From NCBI GenBank assembly GCA_945898515.1, contig CAMDIH010000014.1, positions 1 through 42,059 of the forward strand: a stretch of 42,059 bases of DNA, read 5' to 3'. Position 1 is the stretch's first letter, and each line of letters opens with the position of its first letter. This document shows positions 7,862-14,653 of this stretch, one piece after another. The position numbers and the translations under genes are program-made. The DNA comes from Candidatus Neomicrothrix parvicella RN1 (lineage in GTDB: Bacteria; Actinomycetota; Acidimicrobiia; Acidimicrobiales; VFJN01). Under the pieces are notes generated by a model. It worked only from the letters and a program-made list of their open reading frames with translations, had not been told where the DNA came from and ran no database searches.

Positions 7862-8050
7862 CTACTCGGGCCGGGCATCGGTGGTGAGGTAGAGGCCATC
7901 GCGAGCGGACGGCCCAGCACCACGTTCCGCACGATGCCGTCCACCAGGTAGAGAGCGATGCGCAGGTCCTCGGGGTGGCTCCTCACCGCGAGGGCGTCCT
8001 GCAGTCTTACCAGTGCGTCCCGGACCAACCTCGAACGGTGGGAGCAGGCC
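7862..8050 (-). pseudogene. possible remnant of a gene 3' end, family unknown
   Basis: The 305-nt stretch 7768-8072 has no intact gene. On the reverse strand, from about 8050, one frame reads LVRDALVRLQDALAVRS, then EDLRIALYLVDGIVRNVVLG, which is helical and protein-like. A shift of frame near 7905 then gives DGLYLTTDARPE followed by TAG at 7862-7864. No start codon or N-terminal domain precedes it. This looks like a decayed C-terminal fragment, but I cannot name the family, and it could be chance in GC-rich DNA. Confidence 0.25.
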
Positions 8051-8072
8051 AGGGGGTCCTAGGCTGTGGCCT

Positions 8073-8906
8073 GTGCCGGACCCCGCCGCGCTTGTTGACC
8101 TCGATCGCTATCCGGTGCGGTCTCCCACCGGTGCGGGTGCATCGGTGATCGGGCACCACGCCGCCGAACTCCAGCAGCACGGGGTGTCGATCCTGCCCGG
8201 CTTTCTGCGCAACGACGCCGTGGCCGACCTGGTGCAAGAGAGCGAGGGTCTGGTGGCGGGGGCGCACCGCCAGGATGTGCAATCCACGCCCTACCTCGAA
8301 GTTCCTGACCCCGAGGCCTGGCCGGCCAACCACCCCCGCCGGACCTTGGCTCGGTCGTCGGTGCACACGGTGGCCTACGACCGTTTCTCGGCTGCCACCT
8401 CGGGGCTGCGGGCACTCTTCGAATGGGACAGCCTGGTTCAGTTCGTGTCTTGTCTCCTTGGACGCGCCCCCCTCTATCGCTACGCCGATCCGCTGGGGGC
8501 GATGAACCTCACCGTGATGCACGAAGACGACACCCTGGGATGGCATTTCGACCAAACCGATTTCGTGGTGTCGCTGGCCCTGCAGCCCAGCGATAGTGGG
8601 GGCGAGTTCCAGAACGTGCCCCGCCTGCGCGGGGACATCAACGAGGAAGCCGACGAGCACTACGACACGGTGGGACGCGTGCTGGCGGGCCAGGCCCCAG
8701 AGTTGATCACCACCATCCCCATGACCCCGGGCACCCTGATGGTGTTTGAGGGGCGGGGGTCGCTGCATCGGGTGACGCCCGTGCAGGGTGCCACGGCACG
8801 GCTGGTTGTTTTGTTCGGCTACGACACGAAAGAGGGCACCATGAGTTCGGATGTTCTGAAGGAGATCCGCTACGGGCGCCGCCACCCCGAAGCGGTGTCG
8901 GGGTGA
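8073..8906 (+). CDS. 2-oxoglutarate/Fe(II)-dependent oxygenase
   Basis: 277 residues from GTG 8073 (an in-frame GTG at 8013 is possible but adds non-conserved sequence). The double-stranded beta-helix core shows the iron ligands His158 and Asp160 (GWHFDQTDF) and His232 (GSLHRV). Arg243 (ATARLVV) would bind the 2-oxoglutarate carboxylate. HxD is intact, so a hydroxylase or demethylase is expected; Fe(II)/2OG halogenases have Gly or Ala there. Such enzymes couple decarboxylation of 2OG to hydroxylation, and hydroxylating an N- or O-methyl group releases formaldehyde. Its TGA overlaps the ATG of the formaldehyde-activating enzyme (TGATG), so the two are translationally coupled. Substrate unknown. 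Confidence 0.85.
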   Translation: MPDPAALVDLDRYPVRSPTGAGASVIGHHAAELQQHGVSILPGFLRNDAVADLVQESEGLVAGAHRQDVQSTPYLEVPDPEAWPANHPRRTLARSSVHTVAYDRFSAATSGLRALFEWDSLVQFVSCLLGRAPLYRYADPLGAMNLTVMHEDDTLGWHFDQTDFVVSLALQPSDSGGEFQNVPRLRGDINEEADEHYDTVGRVLAGQAPELITTIPMTPGTLMVFEGRGSLHRVTPVQGATARLVVLFGYDTKEGTMSSDVLKEIRYGRRHPEAVSG

Positions 8907-9400
8907 TGGAGATCGGTGAATGTTTCGTGGGTTCGGGCGCCAACGCCGCCCACCTCAACACCGTGCTGGGTCTCCGGGACGGGCCGGTCGGCCAGGCCTG
9001 GACCACCGCCCTGGCCACCCCCACCGCCGGGCACGCGCCCTTTGTGGTGGTGCTGCAGCCAGGCTTGCCGGTGGTGCCCTTCACCCTTTTTGTGAACAAG
9101 GCCCGCATCGACGGTGACGATCACGCCCGTCTCACATGGGGTGCTGCGCAGGCGGGGGTGGCTGCGGGGGTGGCCGATGCAGTCGCCGACGCCGCCATGT
9201 CGTCGGCCATGGCGGCATCTCTGGTGGTCATCGCCGCGGTGTGGGTCGACCCTCAGGCGCATGACGCCGAGATGGTGTTCGCCAATAACCGGGAAGCCAC
9301 CGCCAGCGCGCTGGCCCAGGGACGAGCCGGCCTGCCGGACGCGGCTGATGTGGTGGCCCAGCGCGAGTTGGCCTGGAACCCCTTCTTCGGTCCGGCTTGA
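8906..9400 (+). CDS. fae: formaldehyde-activating enzyme (Fae) homologue
   Basis: 164 residues, the usual Fae length. The N-terminus GECFVGSGANAAHLN matches the Fae opening GEALVGxGNEVAHID, and His16 corresponds to the catalytic His17 of Methylobacterium Fae; the following Asp is Asn here. VVPFTLFVNKARI, GAAQAGVAAGVADAVAD and ANNREATASAL line up with the conserved middle and C-terminal segments. Fae condenses formaldehyde with tetrahydromethanopterin to methylene-H4MPT in the cytosol. No other H4MPT-pathway gene is visible here, so the cofactor is open. The ATG at 8906 overlaps the upstream stop and its own stop overlaps the next ATG. The coupling to an oxygenase suggests capture of formaldehyde released by that enzyme (inference). 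Confidence 0.85.
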   Translation: MEIGECFVGSGANAAHLNTVLGLRDGPVGQAWTTALATPTAGHAPFVVVLQPGLPVVPFTLFVNKARIDGDDHARLTWGAAQAGVAAGVADAVADAAMSSAMAASLVVIAAVWVDPQAHDAEMVFANNREATASALAQGRAGLPDAADVVAQRELAWNPFFGPA

Positions 9401-9867
9401 TGCGCGAACTCGACGGCGCGGGGACGCGCTCGGTGGTGGCCGTACAGCGGTTACAGGCCGCCTACGGCGATGCCGTTACGCGCCGGGCCTGGCAGGAGGT
9501 GGTTGCCCTCTTTACTGCCGAGGCGTCGGTGCACATCGATACCCGCACGCGTCCGGCCTTCACGCTCGCTGATCCCCAGGCGATCGCCACCTTCATCGAG
9601 CAGAGCCTGGAGGGGTTTGCCTTCTTCGAGTTTGCCATTCTCAACGCCGTCGTCGAACTCACGGGGGAAACTACCGCCAACGGGAGGGTGTACATCTGCG
9701 AGTTGCGTCACGATCATGCCGGGGAGTGGACCCAGGCCTACGGCCTCTACCGGGATCGGTATCGGCGTAGTGACGGCCACTGGCGCATCGCCGACCGCCG
9801 GTACACCTCCTTGGCGCGCACCGGTGCGCGCGTTGAGTCCTTCGTGTTCCCGGACCCCCCCCACTAG
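9400..9867 (+). CDS. NTF2-like / SnoaL-like protein
   Basis: 155 residues of the cone-shaped NTF2 fold: an N-terminal helix pair (VVAVQRLQAAYGDAV, WQEVVALFTAEASVHIDTR), then a strand-rich half ending in YGLYRDRYRRSDGHWRIADR. This matches SnoaL_4-type proteins, which serve as small isomerases, hydrolases, dehydratases or oxygenase partners. DGHWRIADR is the usual terminal signature of the family. It starts at ATG 9400, overlapping the fae stop (TGATG), and is third in the oxygenase-fae operon. It probably acts on the same substrate or product. Function not assigned. Confidence 0.78.
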   Translation: MRELDGAGTRSVVAVQRLQAAYGDAVTRRAWQEVVALFTAEASVHIDTRTRPAFTLADPQAIATFIEQSLEGFAFFEFAILNAVVELTGETTANGRVYICELRHDHAGEWTQAYGLYRDRYRRSDGHWRIADRRYTSLARTGARVESFVFPDPPH

Positions 9868-9897
9868 CGCAGCGCTCGCGTAGGGGGTTTCCTTTCC
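9855..9897 (+). terminator. stem-loop with T/C-rich tail ending the oxygenase-fae-NTF2 operon
   Basis: A C-run (9855-9862) pairs with GGGGG (9883-9887), with CTAGCG/CGC(G)TAG pairing inside, followed by TTTCCTTTCC. It overlaps the NTF2-gene stop codon. Pairing is imperfect but the layout is terminator-like. Confidence 0.42.
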
Positions 9898-10343
9898 TCA
9901 GTCTTCGAGGGCGGTCTTGAGGCGGGCGAGGGTCTGCTCCAGGCCACCACTTGGGGCCGACGAAGGACGGTCTCGTAGGCGAATTTCTTCCACCCCTCGC
10001 TGGGCGCATAACTACAGGACTCGGTCACCGAGGTGGGGCCATCACGTTCCACGAACTCGTAGCGCCAACTCGTGTACCCCTCGGCGAAGAATTCGAACAC
10101 CTGGTTGGGCACGTACTCGGTTACCTCGGAGGTGGTGGTCCACTTCTTGAGGGTGATGGGGCCCATCTTGGCGGTGTTGTCGCCTTCGAAGTGCGCACCG
10201 AGGGCCGGGCCCGTAGCGGGAGCAACCCTGCGGCCGGCGGTGCACTCGGGGCTCCACTCGCCCATACGGGTGATGTCGGCCACCGCCGAGAACACGTCGG
10301 CGGCCGGCCGGTGGATGACGGTGGTCGTGGAAGCGGTGAGCAT
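9864..10343 (-). CDS. SRPBCC-family (polyketide cyclase-like) protein, C-terminus probably frameshifted
   Basis: 159 residues as read. The START/SRPBCC fold is clear: VIHRPAADVFSAVADITRMGEWSPEC at the N-terminus, GAHFEGDN, then WRYEFVERDGPTSVTES. Such proteins bind hydrophobic ligands in a deep cavity. The last ~25 residues (VVAWSRPSPASRPPSKTEE...) are not family-like. In another frame the same bases read GLEQTLARLKTALED followed by TGA at 9898, which is a typical SRPBCC ending. A single indel near 9940-9950 therefore appears to have shifted the frame, by mutation or sequencing error. The shifted frame ends 4 nt inside the convergent NTF2-like gene; the restored frame would not overlap it. 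Confidence 0.75.
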   Translation of the reverse strand: MLTASTTTVIHRPAADVFSAVADITRMGEWSPECTAGRRVAPATGPALGAHFEGDNTAKMGPITLKKWTTTSEVTEYVPNQVFEFFAEGYTSWRYEFVERDGPTSVTESCSYAPSEGWKKFAYETVLRRPQVVAWSRPSPASRPPSKTEERKPPTRALR

Positions 10344-10440
10344 GGGGAGGTTCTAGCCTCTGGGGGGCGGGGGCCGGTCATCGTGCGGCGGGGTTGGGCT
10401 GCGGGATATGGGCCACAGTCCTCCGCTACGGATTCCGACC

Positions 10441-10457
10441 CCTCGCTCCGAGCGAGG
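10441..10457. terminator. 7-bp perfect stem, 3-nt loop between SDR and SRPBCC genes
   Basis: CCTCGCT and AGCGAGG flank a CCG loop. It lies in the 175-nt gap downstream of the SDR stop (10519) and upstream of the SRPBCC start (10343), both on the reverse strand. It could end the SDR transcript or act as an operator. No T-run. Nothing else is recognisable in this gap. Confidence 0.35.
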
Positions 10458-10518
10458 TTCATCGCCGGCCGCGGTGAATCCTGGCCCTCCCCGTGGGTGC
10501 CCTGCGCCGGGCCTTCCC

Positions 10519-11280
10519 CTAGGGCAGAGCCTGGGGCCAGTGTTCGGCCCGGAGGGCGGCCTCGGTGCCCCCATCCATCGTGACCACCGAACCGCAGAAG
10601 AAGGCGGCCTCCGCGGACAGCAGATAGGTGAGTAGACCCGCCACTTCCCTGGCGTCACCGGCCCGGCCGATCGGGATCGGGTAGATCTCGCCCAGGCTGA
10701 GGATGAACTCGCGCGAACCGGCGGTCATGGGGGTGTCGATGAACCCCGGGCAGATGGCGTTGAGACGGATGCCCCGACCGATCCAGGCCTCGGTGGTGGC
10801 CTGGCGCCGTACCCAACGGGCCAGGGCCAGTTTGCTGGTGCCGTAGGCCCCCACCCCGGGGCCGGCCACGGCACGCGCCGTCTCTTCGTTGCCCGCCAGG
10901 CAAGCCTCCATGTGGGCGAGCCGCAACCCCGGTTGGGTGGTGGTGGAGTTGGAACTCACCGCCACCGCGCTGCCCCCGGCCCCGAGCAAAGGCCGGAGCC
11001 CTTCGAGCGTGGCGATGGCCCCGAAGTAGTTGATGGAAGTGACCAGCGCACCGTCGTCGTGGGTCACCCCCGCGGCCGCCACGAGGCCGTCGAGGGTCCC
11101 GCCGCTTTGTTCGGTGACCGCGGCCACCATGGCGGCTCGGCCCGCCGCCGAGGCCAGATCGGCGATCACCTCCGCGTCGCGCACATCCACTCCGATCACG
11201 GTGTCGCCCTGGCCCTCCAGCCGCGCCCGCAGCGCCCCTCCGATTCCGCCCGCCGACCCGGTGATGGCGATCGTGCCCAT
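10519..11280 (-). CDS. short-chain dehydrogenase/reductase (3-alpha-hydroxysteroid dehydrogenase-like)
   Basis: 253 residues. TGSAGGIG (residues 7-14) is the TGxxxGxG cofactor loop, and GVDVRDAEVIADL gives the Asp that favours NAD(H). YGTSK carries the catalytic Tyr and Lys. NAICPGFIDTPM and a GGTEAALRAE C-terminus are classical SDR features. An insert between the active-site Ser strand and the Tyr (GLRLAHMEACLAGNEETARA) is reminiscent of bacterial 3-alpha-hydroxysteroid dehydrogenase/carbonyl reductases; steroid or carbonyl substrates are therefore likely but unproven. The ATG at 11280 is 6 nt after a TAGACC box. The 128-nt gap upstream (11281-11408) holds no gene. Confidence 0.88.
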   Translation of the reverse strand: MGTIAITGSAGGIGGALRARLEGQGDTVIGVDVRDAEVIADLASAAGRAAMVAAVTEQSGGTLDGLVAAAGVTHDDGALVTSINYFGAIATLEGLRPLLGAGGSAVAVSSNSTTTQPGLRLAHMEACLAGNEETARAVAGPGVGAYGTSKLALARWVRRQATTEAWIGRGIRLNAICPGFIDTPMTAGSREFILSLGEIYPIPIGRAGDAREVAGLLTYLLSAEAAFFCGSVVTMDGGTEAALRAEHWPQALP

Positions 11281-11408
11281 CCCGTTGGTCTAGCGCGCCA
11301 CCTGGCGCCAAGCGATAACCCTGGCCAGCGCCGGTGCCCGGCGAGCGGTCGGGTCCGGGCTCACAACGCCCGGTTACCCGGCGCAGATAGGCGGGGAGAT
11401 CGGGGGGG

Positions 11409-12509
11409 TCAGGCTCGGTCGCCGATCCATGAGCTCACCAGGTCGGCCACCTCATCGCGGCCGCCGGTCTCGAAGTAGTGCTCACCGGGCACCCATTCCA
11501 GGGTCTTGTCGGCCGACGCGAGGGCGTCGTGGAGGGAACGGGCGTCGCTTGGGAACACCCCGCGGTCGGCCAGCGATTGCACCACCAGGGCGGGGACGGT
11601 GATCCGAGCGAGGTGAGGGGGGCCCTGACACTGCGAGGCTTCGAGGCTCCACATCGCCAACCAGGAGCGAAGGGTACTGGTGCCGCCGAGGGTGAACGGG
11701 CCGTAGTTGGCCCCGCGGGGGTCGCCGGCGTAGCAACCGGCCAACCGGTCGGAGGGGTCGAGGCTGAGGTCGGCGAAACGCAGGTCGGCCCATGCTCGGT
11801 GCACATTGAAGGTCCGGTCCCAGGCGCCAGCCGCGGCGAGCCGATCGAGTTCCGTGTGCACCCAGGCGGTGATGCGGTGGTTTCGCGTTTCCTGGGCGCT
11901 TCGGTAGCGGGCCACGAAGGCGTCGTCGTAGGGCGCGTCGTGCTGGAACATGTCGAGCGACGGGTCAACGGACAATGGGTCGGTTTCGTCGGTGACCGAT
12001 GGATCCATCCAGGTCGACATCACCTCGGCTCGCCCGAGGTGAGCGTTCAGGGACACGTAGAGCTCTGCGCGGGGCAGGGTGAGCACCGCCTCGGGAAGGG
12101 GCAAGCCGATAGCGGGTTCAATGGAGGGGTTGATGGACTGGGAGAGGTAGGCGGCCATGAGCGACCCGCCCCCGCAGTTGCCGAGGATCACGACGGTGTC
12201 CACCCCCGCCTCCTCCCGGAGCCAGCGCACGCCGGCGCCGATGTCGATGAGGGCGTGCTCGAGCAAAAAATAGGGTTCGTTGCCGCGGTAGCGAGTGTTC
12301 CAACCGAGGAAGCCGATGCCGCGCTCGGCGAGGCGTTCGGCCATGTAGTGCTCCGAGAAGTCGAGGTTGTAGTGGGTGGCGATGCAGGCCACCCGCGGTG
12401 CCGGGCCGGCGGGGCGGTAGTAGAGGCCCTGGCAGGGATGGGGGCCGTGGCCGGCGGGGTTGCTGGTGGCGGAACTGAGCGCTACCGGTTGGCGTACAAC
12501 GGTGGTCAT
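11409..12509 (-). CDS. alpha/beta hydrolase with Cys nucleophile (dienelactone hydrolase-like)
   Basis: 366 residues from ATG 12509; an upstream in-frame start at 12548 is possible, but a TACCTT hexamer 9 nt before 12509 favours the shorter form. Hydrolase-fold features: ACIATHYNLDFSEHY near the oxyanion region, and VVILGNCGGGSLMAAYL, a nucleophile elbow with Cys in the GxCxG context. LADRGVFPSD and GEHYFETGG supply the likely Asp and His. A Cys-Asp-His triad is typical of dienelactone hydrolases, though the length is larger and the central region (MSTWMDPSV... MFQHDAPYDD) looks like an inserted cap. The substrate is unknown. It is divergent from an aldehyde dehydrogenase and probably shares a control region with it. 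Confidence 0.75.
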   Translation of the reverse strand: MTTVVRQPVALSSATSNPAGHGPHPCQGLYYRPAGPAPRVACIATHYNLDFSEHYMAERLAERGIGFLGWNTRYRGNEPYFLLEHALIDIGAGVRWLREEAGVDTVVILGNCGGGSLMAAYLSQSINPSIEPAIGLPLPEAVLTLPRAELYVSLNAHLGRAEVMSTWMDPSVTDETDPLSVDPSLDMFQHDAPYDDAFVARYRSAQETRNHRITAWVHTELDRLAAAGAWDRTFNVHRAWADLRFADLSLDPSDRLAGCYAGDPRGANYGPFTLGGTSTLRSWLAMWSLEASQCQGPPHLARITVPALVVQSLADRGVFPSDARSLHDALASADKTLEWVPGEHYFETGGRDEVADLVSSWIGDRA

Positions 12510-12579
12510 GGCGCTCTCAAGGTAGGCCAGATTCGCCGCGACGGGCACGGGTGCGCGACGGGCTGGCCCGCGCGAGGAT

Positions 12580-12599
12580 GGGGATCTCCGCCGATCCCC
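12580..12599. promoter_or_regulatory. inverted repeat upstream of the aldehyde dehydrogenase gene (candidate operator)
   Basis: GGGGATC-TCCGCC-GATCCCC is a perfect 7-bp inverted repeat with a 6-nt centre, 11 nt before the ATG at 12611. It sits in the 101-nt divergent gap between the hydrolase and aldehyde dehydrogenase. As RNA it could also fold next to the start codon. Confidence 0.42.
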
Positions 12600-12610
12600 T
12601 GGGAGTCCCG

Positions 12611-14011
12611 ATGACCGCCTCCTCTCCTGTGCCCCTTGATGCCACGACGCTGAACAAATCGCTACGAGCCACCTTTGAGAGCGGACGCACCCGTCCGCTG
12701 GCCTGGCGGCAGGCCCAACTCGCCGGGTTGCGGCGCATGATGGACGACGCCGCCGAGGAACTGGTGGAAGCCCTTCGATCCGACCTGGGCCGGCCCCGGA
12801 TGGAGTCCTACGGCGCCGACATCGGCCACACCAAGATCGAGCTCCGCCACCTCGCCAAACACGTTGGCTCGTGGATGAAACCCACTCGGGTGCGGGTGCC
12901 GCTTACCGTTGCGCCCGCCACCGCCCGTATCGTGCCGGAGCCCCTGGGGGTGGTGCTGGTGATTGCGCCCTGGAACTACCCGGTGCAGTTACTCATCGAG
13001 CCGATGGCGGCGGCACTGGCGGCGGGGAACTGTGTGGTGGCCAAACCCTCCGAGTTGGCTCCGGCCTGCAGCGCCGCCATGGCTCGCCTGCTGCCGCTCT
13101 ACCTTGATCCGGAGGCGGTGGTGGTGGTGGAGGGAGGCGTGGAGGACACCACCGCCCTGCTCGCCGAGCGGTGGGATCACATCTTTTTTACCGGCTCCAC
13201 GGCGGTGGGGCGGGTGGTGGCCGTCGCGGCAGCCCAGCACCTCACGCCCACCGTGTTGGAACTTGGTGGCAAGTCGCCTACCTACGTGCACGCCAGTGCC
13301 AACCTTGACGTGGCGGCCCGCCGCATCGCCTGGGGCAAGTTTCTCAACGCCGGTCAAACCTGCATCGCGCCGGACTATGTGCTGGTTGATGAGGAAGTGA
13401 AAGACGACCTGGTGACCAAACTGGCGGCCCAGATCACCGAGTTCTACGGCACCGATCCGCAGGCCAGCGACAGTTTCGGGCGCATCGTGAACGAGCGACA
13501 CCTGCGGCGCTTGGAGGGCCTGCTGGCGGCCGGGGCGGGCACGATCGCCGCCGGTGGTCAGGTGGATGCCGGGGCTGGCTATGTGGCCCCCACCATCACG
13601 GTGGAGCCGTCTCCCGAGGCTCCGGTGATGCAGGAGGAGATCTTCGGGCCGATCCTTCCCGTGCTCGGGGTGGCGAACTCTCGAGCGGCAGAGGCGTTCA
13701 TCACCGCCCGGCCCAAGCCGCTGGCGCTCTACGTGTTCGCGGGCCGGGGCGATGTGATCGACGAGGTGATTGGGGCCACGAGTAGCGGGGGCGTGTGTGT
13801 GAACCAGACGATCATGCATCTCCTCCCCTCCAACCTGCCCTTCGGTGGGGTGGGCGACAGCGGCATGGGCGCCTATCACGGCCGGGCCGGGTTCGACGTG
13901 TTCAGCCACCGCAAGAGCGTCCTGAAAAAGCGCTCCAAACCGGACCTGAAATTGCTGTATCCGCCGTACACCCCCAAGGTGGAGAAGATCGCCCGGCGCA
14001 TCCTCCGCTAG
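12611..14011 (+). CDS. aldehyde dehydrogenase (class 3 / fatty-aldehyde type)
   Basis: 466 residues, the short form typical of ALDH3-like enzymes. Conserved elements: VIAPWNYP (Asn122, oxyanion), FFTGSTAVG (NAD loop), LELGGKSP (general base Glu217), NAGQTCIAPDY (catalytic Cys251) and EEIFGPILPV. It oxidises aldehydes to acids with NAD(P)+. The C-terminal KRSKPDLKLLYPPYTPKVEK tail also matches ALDH3 proteins, which often act on fatty or aromatic aldehydes. ATG 12611 has GGGAG upstream. It lies 30 nt ahead of the TetR-P450-NMO operon and may oxidise an aldehyde produced by that pathway (inference). Confidence 0.92.
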   Translation: MTASSPVPLDATTLNKSLRATFESGRTRPLAWRQAQLAGLRRMMDDAAEELVEALRSDLGRPRMESYGADIGHTKIELRHLAKHVGSWMKPTRVRVPLTVAPATARIVPEPLGVVLVIAPWNYPVQLLIEPMAAALAAGNCVVAKPSELAPACSAAMARLLPLYLDPEAVVVVEGGVEDTTALLAERWDHIFFTGSTAVGRVVAVAAAQHLTPTVLELGGKSPTYVHASANLDVAARRIAWGKFLNAGQTCIAPDYVLVDEEVKDDLVTKLAAQITEFYGTDPQASDSFGRIVNERHLRRLEGLLAAGAGTIAAGGQVDAGAGYVAPTITVEPSPEAPVMQEEIFGPILPVLGVANSRAAEAFITARPKPLALYVFAGRGDVIDEVIGATSSGGVCVNQTIMHLLPSNLPFGGVGDSGMGAYHGRAGFDVFSHRKSVLKKRSKPDLKLLYPPYTPKVEKIARRILR

Positions 14012-14019
14012 CGCAGGTT

Positions 14020-14038
14020 ACATAGGGCGCGCTATGTT
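14020..14038 (+). promoter_or_regulatory. TetR operator palindrome overlapping a -10-like TATGTT box
   Basis: ACATAG-GGCGCG-CTATGT (14020-14037) has perfect 6-bp arms. TATGTT (14033-14038) lies inside it and ends 3 or 6 nt before the two possible GTG starts of the TetR gene. Autorepression and a leaderless mRNA are the simplest reading. Confidence 0.6.
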
Positions 14039-14041
14039 TCG

Positions 14042-14653
14042 GTGGTGGCGACGCAGGGGGAGCGAAAAGCGGAGACCCGTCAGCGCCTGCTCGACGCCGC
14101 CGCCGAACTCTTCGCTGAGCGTGGCATCGAGGGAGCATCGGTCGATGCCATTTCCGAGCGGGCCGAGCGCACCTCGGGGGCGGTGTACGACCATTTCGGC
14201 GGCAAGGACGGCCTGTTGTACGCGCTGCTCGAAGGGTGGGCCGACGACGTCGCCGCGGTGATCTCCGCCGAACTGGCGGCGGCTTCCACGCTGGATGATC
14301 GGTTGGCGGCCCTGTGGCGCAACGTGGCCCATCCGCCCACCGGCGAGGGTCAGTGGATCCGCCTGGAGCACGAACTGTGGTCGTTCGCGGCGCGCCATGA
14401 AGGGGCACGCGCCCGTCTGCGTCAACGCTACGAGGCCGCCTGGGCAGGCATCGACGGCGCCATCGGCGAGTGGGCCAGCGACGAGGGCATGGCGCCGGCA
14501 TCGCGTCCCCTCGGCCCGACGGTGATCGGCGTGTTGCTCGGTCTTGAGATGATGCGCCGCCTTGATCCGAATGCCATCGATGATCACATCGCCGTCGCCA
14601 CCCTCCGGGGAGTAGTCGGTGCCACGCAGCCACAACAGGAGCACGCCCGATGA
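14042..14653 (+). CDS. TetR-family transcriptional regulator
   Basis: About 203 residues. The N-terminal helix-turn-helix is canonical: RLLDAAAELFAERGIEGASVDAISERAERTSGAVYDHFGGKDGLL-type sequence across residues 15-60. The C-terminal ligand domain is variable, as usual; its effector may be a P450 substrate. Start: tandem GTGs at 14042 and 14045; the second is 6 nt from a TATGTT box and may be the leaderless start. A palindrome overlaps this promoter, so it probably represses itself and the downstream P450 and nitronate monooxygenase genes. Its stop overlaps the P450 ATG by 4 nt (ATGA), so the genes are coupled. Confidence 0.9.
   Translation: MVATQGERKAETRQRLLDAAAELFAERGIEGASVDAISERAERTSGAVYDHFGGKDGLLYALLEGWADDVAAVISAELAAASTLDDRLAALWRNVAHPPTGEGQWIRLEHELWSFAARHEGARARLRQRYEAAWAGIDGAIGEWASDEGMAPASRPLGPTVIGVLLGLEMMRRLDPNAIDDHIAVATLRGVVGATQPQQEHAR

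Noticed and set aside
7862-8050. Similarity of the reverse-strand reading to the C-terminal helices of tRNA-modification GTPase MnmE
   Set aside because: The resemblance is only a general helical pattern; the conserved FCIGK end is absent.
8073-8906. Fe(II)/2OG halogenase
   Set aside because: Halogenases replace the Asp of HxD with Gly or Ala; Asp160 is present here.
11478-12614. A 378-codon + strand frame opposite the Cys-nucleophile hydrolase
   Set aside because: No recognisable fold; the reverse strand has a clear hydrolase.
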